From positions 65,323 to 129,322 of the forward strand of contig UQGG01000018.1 of assembly GCA_900540475.1 (NCBI GenBank): DNA of 64,000 bases. The letters are read 5' to 3'. The DNA is from an uncultured Robinsoniella sp. (GTDB lineage: Bacteria > Bacillota > Clostridia > Lachnospirales > Lachnospiraceae). How positions within the stretch are numbered: position 1 is the first letter of the stretch; every line of letters starts with the position of its first letter. The position numbers and the translations under genes were made by a program. Shown in pieces: positions 52,414-61,499 of this stretch. The notes beneath the pieces were generated by a model that was not told the DNA's origin, did not search any database, and saw only the letters and a list, made by a program, of their open reading frames with translations.

Positions 52414-53319
52414 CTATTTTGTCTTTCTTAAAATTACTTCGTAGAATTTTTTCCGGAAGCCATTGGGCATAATACAGATGAGAACCTGCCCGCCTGCCGA
52501 AACTACAAAATCAATCCAGGTGGACAGCCCGTTCTTCTTTAAATACCAGCGAAATTTTACGGCAAGTTTTGCATACGCCATGCCGCCCCTTCTGGCAAAC
52601 ATGCTTTCACCGGTCCGCACATAAACCAATGGTTCCTGTATATTATATCCAACCGCGCCATTTTTCAACATCCGCGCCCAGAGGTAATAATCTTCAAAAT
52701 ATGGGAAGTCCTGGTATCCGCCGGCTCCTGTCACCGCACTCTTACGGTACATCATCGTTACGTGGTTAAACGGATTCCTTCTGCCTGCACACTTTAAGAT
52801 AGCTTCATTGGTTCTGGGTGTAACTCTCTTCCCTGAGATCTCATGAACATCACTTGCAAATTCCTCGATAATCCCGCCAACCATATCCACCTGTTTTTTA
52901 TGAAATATAAATAGCTGCTTCTCACAGCGGTCACACCGGCTGATATCATCACTGTCCATACGGGCGATCAGTTCATTCCTGCAATGCTTAATTCCGATCT
53001 GCAGCGCAGGTCCCAGCCCTCCGCATTCCTTTAAACGTACAACAAGGAACACCTCCGGATGTTGCTCCTGGAAATGTTCCACTACTTCATCTAATGCTTC
53101 TGTTAACGGTCCGTCACAGACCAGCACAAACTGGTCCGGCAGTACCGTCTGCTCCATCATGCTGGAAATCGCCGCTTTTAAAAACGCCGGCTCTTCCTTT
53201 TTATAAACAGACATCAAAACAGAGTATTTACTTATTTGCTGTAACTGTTTCGCATCTTTCTTTTCTATTTGTTCTCTTTTTTTGCTTCTTCCTCTTTTGT
53301 CGCCGCTGTCACCTGCCAT
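52414..53319 (-). CDS. GT2 glycosyltransferase (WfgS/amylovoran AmsE-like)
   Basis: A 301-residue GT-A transferase with SVLMSVYKKEEPAFLKAAI, VCDGPL, ARMDSDDIS (metal-binding DSD) and a PYFEDYYLWARM catalytic segment, a pattern of GT2 enzymes that add galactose-type sugars. The first 34 residues are a charged extension. The ATG at 53319 has AAGGAG 7 nt upstream, so I accept it although it overlaps the phosphoglycosyltransferase gene by 55 nt in another frame. It probably adds the second sugar after the initiating enzyme. Confidence 0.85.
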   Translation of the reverse strand: MAGDSGDKRGRSKKREQIEKKDAKQLQQISKYSVLMSVYKKEEPAFLKAAISSMMEQTVLPDQFVLVCDGPLTEALDEVVEHFQEQHPEVFLVVRLKECGGLGPALQIGIKHCRNELIARMDSDDISRCDRCEKQLFIFHKKQVDMVGGIIEEFASDVHEISGKRVTPRTNEAILKCAGRRNPFNHVTMMYRKSAVTGAGGYQDFPYFEDYYLWARMLKNGAVGYNIQEPLVYVRTGESMFARRGGMAYAKLAVKFRWYLKKNGLSTWIDFVVSAGGQVLICIMPNGFRKKFYEVILRKTK

Positions 53320-54656
53320 GCCTCTACTCCTTCCGTATTTTCTTTCTGAAAGAGAATTTTTACTGTCATCAGCATAAGCTTCCAGTCCAAAAGATAGGTA
53401 TAATTTTCTATATACGCTAAATCCAGTTTCAGCTTATCGTAGGGAGTGGTATTATACTTACCATACACCTGTGCATATCCGGTGAGTCCGGCCTTTACCT
53501 TTAACCGGTAATCGAACTCCGGAATCTTTTCTTTGTATTCCTTTGTAATCTGCGGACGCTCCGGCCTTGGTCCTACCAGAGACATATCCCCTTTCAAAAT
53601 ATTAAACAGCTGAGGCAGCTCATCGAAATGAATATTGCGCAGCACCCTTCCAACCGGTGTAACTCTGTTGTCCTGCTTCATGGCAAGACGCGCTCCCTCT
53701 TTCTCAGAGTCTACTCTCATGCTTCGAAACTTCAGTACATAAAATGTCCTGCCGCGCTCCGTCAGGCGCTCCTGGCGATAGAATACAGGACCTCTGTCGT
53801 AACACTTGATTAATAGTGCTATAACCAGCATAAACGGTGATGCGATTACCACGCCAATACCGGATATGATAAGGTCGGTGAGCCGCTTTGCCATCTTCTG
53901 TTCAATGGTAAGGCCTCTGTTACGAAACAGCAGAAGCGGTGTATCAAACAGATGGATGCTGTCTGAGCTCATAATCATAACATCCGATATCTTTGGAATA
54001 CAGTAACACCGGATATCTTTTTCAAAACAGTATTTTAACAGCAGATTTCTTTCATGGGAAGGCATATCTCCCAGAATTACTGCCTTGTAACAGTCAATTT
54101 TGCTTTTCAGCTTATCCATGCCGTCACCTAAATGGATGGACTCGCAGATATCATATTTATCTTCTCTCGAGGAAATCTTGCGGATCAGATCTTTTGGATT
54201 TTTTTCTCCGTAAATGAGCAGCATCTTCCTCGGCGGGTATATATGCACATAAATCCAGCGCATCATAAGCACCCACAATACGACGATCACCAGATCGATA
54301 GCCGTAACATAGAACATGGGCAGTATATGTGCCCCTAAAGTCCAGCGCCCAATCAATGCCATCTGCAGATAGGTTATTCCGTTCACACATAATACGGAAG
54401 CAATCTGGGAGTAGAGTACATCAAGCACCCTTAAATATCCAACCTTGAATCCCCCGTACAACTTGTAGAAGAAAAACAGCATCAGTGCATACATTCCCAC
54501 AACTACCCAGTTACCCCTTACAAACGTCGTGCGGATAACCCCTCTGGAGTCATAATAGGAAAACCAGACATATGCATATATTGCTGTCTGTACTGCCAGA
54601 ATAAGCGCAGAAGCAAAAAACATGATGACTCTTTTATATTGTTCTCTTCTCTCCAC
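53265..54656 (-). CDS. Polyprenyl-phosphate hexose-1-phosphate transferase (WbaP/EpsL-type)
   Basis: A 463-residue initiating phosphoglycosyl transferase. Four N-terminal helices (about 10-140) precede a CoA-binding-like region. The conserved bacterial sugar-transferase domain (about 260-455) starts with a reentrant helix KRLTDLIISGIG and has RQERLTERGRTFYVLKFRSM, the catalytic DE pair in HFDELPQLFNI, GDMSLVGPRPE and KAGLTGYAQV. It places the first sugar-1-phosphate on undecaprenyl phosphate. It uses a GTG start at 54656 with GAGGGG 9 nt upstream. It replaces TagO as the visible initiator in this window. Confidence 0.93.
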   Translation of the reverse strand: MERREQYKRVIMFFASALILAVQTAIYAYVWFSYYDSRGVIRTTFVRGNWVVVGMYALMLFFFYKLYGGFKVGYLRVLDVLYSQIASVLCVNGITYLQMALIGRWTLGAHILPMFYVTAIDLVIVVLWVLMMRWIYVHIYPPRKMLLIYGEKNPKDLIRKISSREDKYDICESIHLGDGMDKLKSKIDCYKAVILGDMPSHERNLLLKYCFEKDIRCYCIPKISDVMIMSSDSIHLFDTPLLLFRNRGLTIEQKMAKRLTDLIISGIGVVIASPFMLVIALLIKCYDRGPVFYRQERLTERGRTFYVLKFRSMRVDSEKEGARLAMKQDNRVTPVGRVLRNIHFDELPQLFNILKGDMSLVGPRPERPQITKEYKEKIPEFDYRLKVKAGLTGYAQVYGKYNTTPYDKLKLDLAYIENYTYLLDWKLMLMTVKILFQKENTEGVEAWQVTAATKEEEAKKENK

Positions 54657-54766
54657 TAATATTTACCCCTCTTTATTTTTCAATGGTTCCTTATACCGAT
54701 ACTTCATTACCAGACTCTATATTACAACAAATTTTACAAAAATACAACAAAAAAGACGTGGCAATC

Positions 54767-55576
54767 TTAGGTAGTACTGTTATTCCCTGTCTCTTCTTTC
54801 GGCGGTAACGGTGCAGTATCCTTATAGATTATATAACCATTGGTCTGTCCAATTTCCTTAAAGTTTCTGGATTCTATTTTCTTTTTGGAATCCGCCGTGT
54901 CATAATATACCAGATAATTGCATCCGGCTTTTCTCGCCTGCCTGATTATGATCCTGAAATTGGGATTTTCCGCTATCATCTGTTCATGCATCTTTCGGTC
55001 TCTCTTGCTGAATTTTCCCTTTCTGCCGTATGCCAGACCAATACTGGCATCGTACTGGCGTATATAGCCCGCCAGATCATCGGGAACCACCGCTTTCACC
55101 GTCTCACCAACACTCCGGTTCTTCACGATAATATCGCTGACCGCATTTGCCGCCGATGGCAGCTTCTGCAGATTCTCAGTCTTATGAAGAACGGTTCCAG
55201 GTACATAGACGAAATTCCCGGCCACAGCCAGAACTCCCATCAAAGCCACAAACATAACCCCTCTTTTCAATTTGGTATCCTGTGAATACCAGGCTCTAAC
55301 CCCTGCATATGCCAGAACAAGGGGAATGGGCAGCAGCCAGAACATTCTCCAGTAAACATCTCTTCCCACACAGTAGTCCATAATAATTTTGGCAGTCAGC
55401 GGGCAAAAATAGATAAAACCAAACGTAACCGCATAACCCACAAATAATTTTTTATTTTCTTTTTCCGCTTTGCTACAGGCAATGTAGATAATTGCTGCAA
55501 GAAATAATCCCACATGCATGCTGTCAGCCACATACATCCTGTATCGTTCTAATGTCAATCCAAATATCTCCAGCAT
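54767..55576 (-). CDS. C-terminal part of a split DUF6077 membrane protein
   Basis: A 269-residue protein with about six helices in the first 170 residues and a soluble C-terminal part (about 150-255) containing VVPDDLAGYIRQYDASIGL and NYLVYYDTAD. It is in the same reading frame as the upstream gene: a single TAG (55591-55589) and four codons separate them. AGGAGG overlaps the TAG and lies 8 nt before this ATG, so the part can be translated as its own protein. Joined, the two would give a protein of about 619 residues, normal for GT-C type proteins. Either a natural split or a nonsense mutation. Confidence 0.65.
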   Translation of the reverse strand: MLEIFGLTLERYRMYVADSMHVGLFLAAIIYIACSKAEKENKKLFVGYAVTFGFIYFCPLTAKIIMDYCVGRDVYWRMFWLLPIPLVLAYAGVRAWYSQDTKLKRGVMFVALMGVLAVAGNFVYVPGTVLHKTENLQKLPSAANAVSDIIVKNRSVGETVKAVVPDDLAGYIRQYDASIGLAYGRKGKFSKRDRKMHEQMIAENPNFRIIIRQARKAGCNYLVYYDTADSKKKIESRNFKEIGQTNGYIIYKDTAPLPPKEETGNNSTT

Positions 55577-55588
55577 GTATACAGCCTC

Positions 55589-56626
55589 CTAACGTATCAG
55601 CAGATACATTCCCGCACAGATCAGGCAGGGAATGCAGCATATGACAGCTTTTATAAATTTTCCCGGATCTTTGCCGCCTATTCCGTACAGAATCGCGAAG
55701 ATCCCCACCATAATCGGTGCCAGCATGATTCCCATAGATGAAACCAGACAGCAGGAAAGCAGAATACCAAACAGTAAAGACCATTCCCGCAGACTTCCTT
55801 TTTCCTTCAGCAGTCGGATACACAGATAGAAAAGCGCCGGAAGCAGAATTGCCGCCAGTACCGCTTTACCCTGCCAGATCCGCACCAGCATAAATGTCCC
55901 CTGGGTATATACCGAATAATAGGAAAACAGGTGTATTACAGAAAGGAAACACAGGAATATTCCACTGGCCTTACGGTCTCCCGAAAATAATTTCTGACCC
56001 AGAAGGGAATATACGATGTATGCCAGAGGTACAAAAAATACAGGCATAATTGTATGTGCAACGATCGCCGGATGCATCTGCACGCTTTCACTGATAAACG
56101 CCAGAAAAATCGGAAAGGGCGAAAGAACATAACGGGATGGAAGGCTCTTTAGCAGATCTCCCGTATAAGCGTCAAAACGAAACATCCCATTTGTATGCAC
56201 AGTAGTGGTCGCCGTTGCCACATAGAAAGCATCATCCAGATCATCCAGCCTGAAAATCAGGTATGCTCCTATCTGCACTGCAATGAGAATCAGCGCAAGA
56301 TAGACAGACCAGGGCGTTTCTTTCATGCCTTTCCACTGGAATGCAGCCATCTCTTTCGTTCTTCTTACATTTAATACAATCGAAATAACTGCAAGGATCA
56401 GCATACTTCCGCCATAGACATACATCAGTACATGAAAGCTGACCTCTGCAAAGATCAGGGGCAGCGCCAGCACTTCAAACACGGCAAACATAGTTATATA
56501 ACCATACAGCGCTGCCATTTTTAAACTATTTTTTTCTCTGTCTTCCGCCCGGGTAAACAGCATACCGATGCACACCGGAACCACCGCAAACCACAGGAGG
56601 ATGAGCAAGGCTTTTATCAGATACAC
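55589..56626 (-). CDS. N-terminal part of a split DUF6077 GT-C-like membrane protein
   Basis: A 345-residue protein with about nine helices. The first large loop holds LDDLDDAFYVATATTTVH (Asp131-Asp132), which is the DUF6077 hallmark and the usual location of the GT-C acid. The gene ends with an in-frame TAG; the downstream gene continues in the same frame and seems to supply the missing C-terminal helices and soluble domain. It uses a GTG start at 56626, with AAAGGTGG 6 nt upstream. The probable role is transfer of a sugar from a polyprenyl donor; activity would need both parts. Confidence 0.65.
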   Translation of the reverse strand: MYLIKALLILLWFAVVPVCIGMLFTRAEDREKNSLKMAALYGYITMFAVFEVLALPLIFAEVSFHVLMYVYGGSMLILAVISIVLNVRRTKEMAAFQWKGMKETPWSVYLALILIAVQIGAYLIFRLDDLDDAFYVATATTTVHTNGMFRFDAYTGDLLKSLPSRYVLSPFPIFLAFISESVQMHPAIVAHTIMPVFFVPLAYIVYSLLGQKLFSGDRKASGIFLCFLSVIHLFSYYSVYTQGTFMLVRIWQGKAVLAAILLPALFYLCIRLLKEKGSLREWSLLFGILLSCCLVSSMGIMLAPIMVGIFAILYGIGGKDPGKFIKAVICCIPCLICAGMYLLIR

Positions 56627-56686
56627 GTCCTACCACCTTTTTCTTTTTTCATAAAAGTATTTTGTAAACCGTCCTGTTAGGAATAA

Positions 56687-57541
56687 TTACAGTGTTTTCA
56701 TATAAGCAGCCAGGGCATCTTCCCAGGATGCAAAGCTAAAATCAGTTGTGAGCTTTAACATATAGTTTTCCAGTACGGAATAAGCCGGTCGTACCGCCGG
56801 CGTGGGGTATTCTGCAGTTGTAATATAATCCACCTTTGTATCTTTGCCTGCCTGGCGGAAAATTTCTTTTGCAAAATCTGCCCAGCTGCACATGCCCTCG
56901 CAGGTTCCGTGGAAAATTCCATAATTGGAGGTTGGAATGAGGTATTTAATTGCTTTCGCCAGTTCTACCGCGCTGGTAGGCGTGCCATACTGGTCACCCA
57001 CAACCCTTACCGTATCGTTAGTCTCAGCAAGACGAAGCATGGTTTTCACGAAATTTTTGCCTTCTCCATAGAGCCATGCAGTACGGATAATGAAGTAGTC
57101 TTTCGCAAACTGCTGAACAAACTGTTCTCCCGCCAGTTTTGTCGCACCGTACATCCCCTGGGGATTGGGTGTGTCAAATTCCATATATGGTTTTGTTCCG
57201 TTTCCTTCAAACACATAGTCCGTAGAAACATGAACCATTTTCGCTCCAACTTTTGCGGCTGCAATACTTAAGTTTCTGGGACCGATGGCGTTGATCCGAT
57301 ATGCCGCATCCTGCTGGGATTCACAGAGATCTACCGCGGTATGAGCCGCACAGTTGATGATAACATCCGGCTTTACTTCCAGGATCACAGACAGAACCTT
57401 GTTTATGTTGGTTATGTCCAGTTCCATTACATCCGGCTGGAATACATCCGTATTAATCATTTCCACATCGGTATCGCCTGCATACTGCTGATTAATTGCT
57501 CTTCCTAATTGTCCATTACATCCTGTTACTAAAATTTTCAT
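56687..57541 (-). CDS. rfbD: dTDP-4-dehydrorhamnose reductase
   Basis: A 284-residue SDR enzyme that makes dTDP-L-rhamnose in the last step of the Rml pathway. The N-terminal NAD(P) loop is VTGCNGQLGRAI, the catalytic YxxxK is in YGATKLAGEQ (about 128-137), and the Ser/Thr partner is in VHVSTDYVFEG. Length is typical. RmlA, RmlB and RmlC are not in the window. AAAGGAGAA precedes the ATG. Its presence suggests rhamnose in this polymer. Confidence 0.93.
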   Translation of the reverse strand: MKILVTGCNGQLGRAINQQYAGDTDVEMINTDVFQPDVMELDITNINKVLSVILEVKPDVIINCAAHTAVDLCESQQDAAYRINAIGPRNLSIAAAKVGAKMVHVSTDYVFEGNGTKPYMEFDTPNPQGMYGATKLAGEQFVQQFAKDYFIIRTAWLYGEGKNFVKTMLRLAETNDTVRVVGDQYGTPTSAVELAKAIKYLIPTSNYGIFHGTCEGMCSWADFAKEIFRQAGKDTKVDYITTAEYPTPAVRPAYSVLENYMLKLTTDFSFASWEDALAAYMKTL

Positions 57542-57578
57542 GTTTTTATTCTCCTTTTATTTTCATGTACATCTATAT

Positions 57579-59576
57579 TTATCTGGTTATCACTTTCTGG
57601 AATATTTCCCAGACTACCATAAACTGTATCAGTCCAACGCTCATGATCAGATTCATCTGAATGCCCTTTTTCAGGGTCAGGTTCCTGTTTCGCAGCAGCA
57701 GCACCACAAGCGGCAGCACCGGAAGGAAATACCTTCCCTGGGTTCCTTCAATAACTTTAGAACCATATGGCGTCCAGGTTAATAAAAATACCATCATCAG
57801 CGCACCAATCACGCCTGCACTGATCAGAGCCATAATCCACTTATCCTTTTTTTCCAGGTAAAACGGTTCTTTTTCCTTTGCAAGTACAGCCAGGACCAAT
57901 ATAATCGCCAGTGCATATATCAGAACATCGGATATTTGAATATCCAGCCAGCCTAATTGCCCGCCCATCATTGTTTCAAAATAAAAATCCGCGTATTTCC
58001 GAAAGGACTCATAATACATCTGGATGATGGTAAGGGGCTGTGATAACAACCCACTTAGAGTGTACCCGGAAGTTTCTATATAAGACAGGGTATTTTCCTG
58101 TCTGCTCAAATATTCTGTCATGGTAACAAGGCGGACCACCGCCAGGGACAGCAGTCCCCCCGCACATACGCTTAGCCTTCCCAGTATACAGCCAATTCTG
58201 GTTGCAGATTTTTTAACCGGAATCAAGAGTACCAGCAGGCATAAAAGCACATAGACGATCTTGCAGGGTGACATTAAAACAGCCAGGACAATTAACAATA
58301 TCCAGTCTGAGCGCAGAACCTTGTCCTTTTCATAGGCAAGGTAGAGGCAATGTCCGGTGAACCAGGCACAGACTCCGATAATAAAGGAATCGTAAGAAAA
58401 AGATCCTCCCAATTCCAGTGAAATCGGCAGCAGTAAAACGGTGAGCATCAGCACTTTTGCAAAGGGCATCTTCTTCACTGCAAAATATCCGCAAGTCAGG
58501 TAAAAAGCTAATGCAAACAGCCTTCCAATCATCAGCATTCCCACATTCCCTATATTCAGCAGACGCGCAAGGGAAATCCCTATAATCTGGGGCGTATATA
58601 CGAATGCCGGAACACCGGACAATGGACCGCCGGGAAATGCAGACATTTCCTTTTTGCTTGCCGTATCAAAGAGATGATCAGCCACCATTCCATAGGTCTC
58701 CGTATCCGGACGTTTCTCCAGAACTCCCATTAACAGGTCTTCTTCTCTGGCGATGGTGTTGCCTTCTTCATTCACCGCTTCTTTTCCCATTAAGCTGTTG
58801 GAATATGCATAGGCAGTATAGATATGCGCCTGTTCGTCCGGCGTAGAATACGGCGGAAGAATAAAGATATAGAGCACCCCAAGGCAGATTCCCATTAGCA
58901 GAAACAGCCTGTGTGCCTCCCATTTCATGCCGTATCCCAAGAACCAGGTCAAAACCAGCATTGCAAAAAGTACAACGGTGATTCCCACAAAATAAACCCT
59001 CAGATAAGACTGGTTTCCATAAGTAAAGATCACATGCAGGCTTCCTTCTTTTTTCTCTCTGCCCACAATTAACTGCTGCCCTTTTACGGATTTATCCGAC
59101 TGGTATACCGTAACTGCATTTCCTGCAGCCGCATCAAGAGACGCAATAGTTAAAATATATGATTCTTTTTCTTTTACATCAACCGTATTTTTCAAAACCA
59201 GTTCCACCGGAGTATTATCCTTTAAATCTCCACTGGAAAGATCCCAGTTTCCAAGCACGATCCCCGTTTCTCTGTTTTTCAGCTGAATATTTAAATGCGA
59301 ACTGTTTTTTCTGTCATAAGTGGCAAAAGTAAGACGGATCCCGGAAAAGCTCACGTTTTCCATGGTGAAACTCTGCTCCACTTTTGAATCTTTGGTTATC
59401 TCGCCTGTTACTGCTTTGTTGCTTCCTATTTTATGGATCTCCCTGGGCCGGTCCAGATTGGGACTGACGTATTCCTGATACATCAATACCGTATGAAAGA
59501 TAAGCATCAGGAAAATAACAAAGATCAGTATCGGAAAGAAAATATTCTGCTTACTTTTATTCTTCTCCCTATACAT
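57579..59576 (-). CDS. DUF2142 GT-C-like membrane protein
   Basis: A 665-residue protein. One helix (13-33) leads to an extracytoplasmic beta-rich domain (about 36-190), a second helix (192-214), and then a multi-helix core of about ten helices. The DUF2142 hallmark PPYSTPDEQAHIY holds Asp247-Glu248, the likely catalytic acid of the GT-C fold. TQGRYFLPVLPL near the C-terminus is also typical. It probably transfers a polyprenyl-linked sugar. It overlaps the DUF2304 gene by 8 nt, downstream of a GT2 gene, a common donor/transferase set. Confidence 0.8.
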   Translation of the reverse strand: MYREKNKSKQNIFFPILIFVIFLMLIFHTVLMYQEYVSPNLDRPREIHKIGSNKAVTGEITKDSKVEQSFTMENVSFSGIRLTFATYDRKNSSHLNIQLKNRETGIVLGNWDLSSGDLKDNTPVELVLKNTVDVKEKESYILTIASLDAAAGNAVTVYQSDKSVKGQQLIVGREKKEGSLHVIFTYGNQSYLRVYFVGITVVLFAMLVLTWFLGYGMKWEAHRLFLLMGICLGVLYIFILPPYSTPDEQAHIYTAYAYSNSLMGKEAVNEEGNTIAREEDLLMGVLEKRPDTETYGMVADHLFDTASKKEMSAFPGGPLSGVPAFVYTPQIIGISLARLLNIGNVGMLMIGRLFALAFYLTCGYFAVKKMPFAKVLMLTVLLLPISLELGGSFSYDSFIIGVCAWFTGHCLYLAYEKDKVLRSDWILLIVLAVLMSPCKIVYVLLCLLVLLIPVKKSATRIGCILGRLSVCAGGLLSLAVVRLVTMTEYLSRQENTLSYIETSGYTLSGLLSQPLTIIQMYYESFRKYADFYFETMMGGQLGWLDIQISDVLIYALAIILVLAVLAKEKEPFYLEKKDKWIMALISAGVIGALMMVFLLTWTPYGSKVIEGTQGRYFLPVLPLVVLLLRNRNLTLKKGIQMNLIMSVGLIQFMVVWEIFQKVITR

Positions 59577-59979
59577 TTACCTGCTCCCCTATTTTTATAT
59601 CTTTATATTTCATGTTATCTGATCCCATCTCTTTTACCTGCATTTCCTGTATCGTCCGTTCCAGCAGCGCCTGGTGCTGGGCGAGATCTTTCACCCGTTT
59701 TGAAAGCCTGGAAACTGCAAGGCTTAAAGAGAAAATAATGACCAGAGAAAAACAAAAGCCCATAAAAAATATCATGTTTACCGGCAGAGACACGCCCAGC
59801 AGATTCGTTAACCTTTCGGTCAGCACCGGAAAACAGGTCAGTACCGTAACACCGATTGCCAGAAGCGTCCACGGCAACGCATATCTTAAACTTATCGTTC
59901 TTCTTTTTACCATACATGCCAGCACAATCAGTGCTGCAGCAACAGCAATCATAATGATAATCTGCGATCTGATACTCAT
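59569..59979 (-). CDS. DUF2304 small membrane protein
   Basis: A 136-residue protein with three helices (about 5-22, 32-50, 68-90) and a C-terminal coiled-coil-like tail with LSKRVKDLAQHQALLERTI. DUF2304 proteins are often coded beside GtrB-like GT2 enzymes that lack their own helices, and may anchor them to the membrane. The ATG at 59979 has GAGG 7 nt upstream; a GTG two codons earlier is possible. It lies 12 nt after the GT2 gene and overlaps the DUF2142 gene. Confidence 0.82.
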   Translation of the reverse strand: MSIRSQIIIMIAVAAALIVLACMVKRRTISLRYALPWTLLAIGVTVLTCFPVLTERLTNLLGVSLPVNMIFFMGFCFSLVIIFSLSLAVSRLSKRVKDLAQHQALLERTIQEMQVKEMGSDNMKYKDIKIGEQVNV

Positions 59980-59991
59980 ATCCACACCTCG

Positions 59992-60681
59992 CTAACCTCT
60001 CCACGCCGCCATAAAAATAGCCAGCGTTACCTTTATCATATAATACACCGATTTCAAAGGTGATATGGAAGATACCCCTTCCTCACGCTGTTTCATGACA
60101 ACCGGAACCTCACTGACTTTTCTGCCTGCTTTAATAATTGCAACTGCACTTTCTGGCTCCGGATAATCCTTTGGATAATCTCTGGTAAATGTATCGATTA
60201 CATTCCGGCTCATCATCCGCATACCGGATGTGGGATCTGTAATCCTCACTCTGGTCATTACATAAATCAGCCAGGAAAAATAGCGTATTCCCATTCTGCG
60301 GATTCCAGAAGACTGAAATCCCTGTTTTTCTATAAATCTTGATCCGATCACCATATCAAACTGATTTTGGATAAGGCTTTGCTCCATCTCTTTTAAAAAG
60401 CGCGCATCATGCTGCCCATCTCCATCCATCTGCACCGCCAGATCATAACCTCTGCTGGCGGCATAGAGAAGACCGGTCTGCACTGCCCCTCCAATCCCAA
60501 GATTGACCGGCAGATGAATCACGGAAAATCCATGTTCTTCACAAATTGCCCTGGTGTTATCTGTGGAACAGTCATTGATAATGACATAGTCATAATCCGG
60601 TGCCTGTTCCTGAATACTTCGGACAGTTGTATAAATACTGGCGCCTTCGTTATAGGCTGGTATAATAATCAGTTTCTTCAT
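59992..60681 (-). CDS. GT2 DPM1-like glycosyltransferase, DUF2304 partner
   Basis: A 229-residue family 2 enzyme without helices: IIPAYNEGASIYTTV, INDCSTDNT, VQMDGDGQHD, GSRFIEK and DPTSGMRMMSR. The length and motifs fit single-domain dolichyl/polyprenyl-phosphate sugar synthases. It is followed by DUF2304, which probably provides its membrane part. The ATG at 60681 with GGAG 5 nt upstream does not overlap the gene before it; the longer version would. Confidence 0.88.
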   Translation of the reverse strand: MKKLIIIPAYNEGASIYTTVRSIQEQAPDYDYVIINDCSTDNTRAICEEHGFSVIHLPVNLGIGGAVQTGLLYAASRGYDLAVQMDGDGQHDARFLKEMEQSLIQNQFDMVIGSRFIEKQGFQSSGIRRMGIRYFSWLIYVMTRVRITDPTSGMRMMSRNVIDTFTRDYPKDYPEPESAVAIIKAGRKVSEVPVVMKQREEGVSSISPLKSVYYMIKVTLAIFMAAWRG

Positions 60682-60694
60682 AGGTGCTCCCCAA

Positions 60695-61489
60695 CTACAT
60701 ATTATTTGATTCCTCACTTTTCCCGTAAACAGAAGCCAGCAGCTTTGCAGCCGGCACAGGCCAGAATTTACGGAACATGGCTATATCCTCTTCCCGCCTG
60801 CCCGTATCTTCAATAATTCTGGTGGTTGCAGATGCTTCGTGTATCCGATGATACACAAGCCTCTTCCTGCAGTAAAGAAAAGCCCCTTCCTCCCTGGAAA
60901 TCTTCTCCCATGCCTGCCAGTCTTCATTGCTCTTAAATCCCGGCTGAAACACAGGCGCTTTTATATTTTCTTTTGCAAATCCCACGGACGGACAGCAGAT
61001 CGGCGAACCCAGGGAAAGAATTCTTCTTCGGATAAACCTGCTGTTTCGCGCCGCTTTTATTTCCATCGGAATCAGCATCAGACGCTTAACTTTTAACAAC
61101 GTATTGGATATTACGATTTTCCCATTTCTGATCTCCCCGTAATCCGAGAAAAAAATCAGTGGCCGCTTTGCATGATCCATCATACCGCAAAGGGTCTGGG
61201 TATATTTTTCATGATAGATATCATCCTGATGTGCGATTGTAACATACCTGGTTTCTGCCTTATCATATGCAAAATTCCAGTCCTGGATGATTCCCTTCTC
61301 CCCTCTGTTTATGAACAGCAAAATATCATTCTCTCTGCAGATTTGTTCTAAATAGGAACTGGGTGTAGACGTTACCATGATAATTTTGCTGGGATGGGAC
61401 TGCTTTTTCAATGATCGGATACATGCCGTAAGATAGGGGCTGTCCCCATAGGCACATATGGCAAATGTGTGTTTCTCATTTTCTTTCAT
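60695..61489 (-). CDS. GT2 glycosyltransferase, first gene of the leader-controlled unit
   Basis: A 264-residue GT-A transferase: TFAICAYGDSPYLTACIRS, ITxxAHQDDIYHEKY-like stretch (VTIAHQDDIYHEKY) with the metal-binding QDD, and SNEDWQAWEKIS as the catalytic acidic segment. It is cytosolic and probably adds a sugar to the growing lipid-linked unit. It is directly preceded by the structured leader; the weak SD (AGGT) partly overlaps the end of hairpin P2, so translation could depend on the leader structure. Confidence 0.83.
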   Translation of the reverse strand: MKENEKHTFAICAYGDSPYLTACIRSLKKQSHPSKIIMVTSTPSSYLEQICRENDILLFINRGEKGIIQDWNFAYDKAETRYVTIAHQDDIYHEKYTQTLCGMMDHAKRPLIFFSDYGEIRNGKIVISNTLLKVKRLMLIPMEIKAARNSRFIRRRILSLGSPICCPSVGFAKENIKAPVFQPGFKSNEDWQAWEKISREEGAFLYCRKRLVYHRIHEASATTRIIEDTGRREEDIAMFRKFWPVPAAKLLASVYGKSEESNNM

Positions 61490-61499
61490 TTTAATACCT

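Noticed and set aside
46263..53319. Classical poly(glycerol-phosphate) wall teichoic acid cluster
   Set aside because: TagO and TagA are missing and a WbaP-type initiator is present, so the classical label is not supported.
55589..55591. Pyrrolysine read-through of the TAG in the DUF6077 gene
   Set aside because: No pyrrolysine genes or special downstream structure are visible, and a perfect ribosome site with ATG follows directly; a split or nonsense change is simpler.
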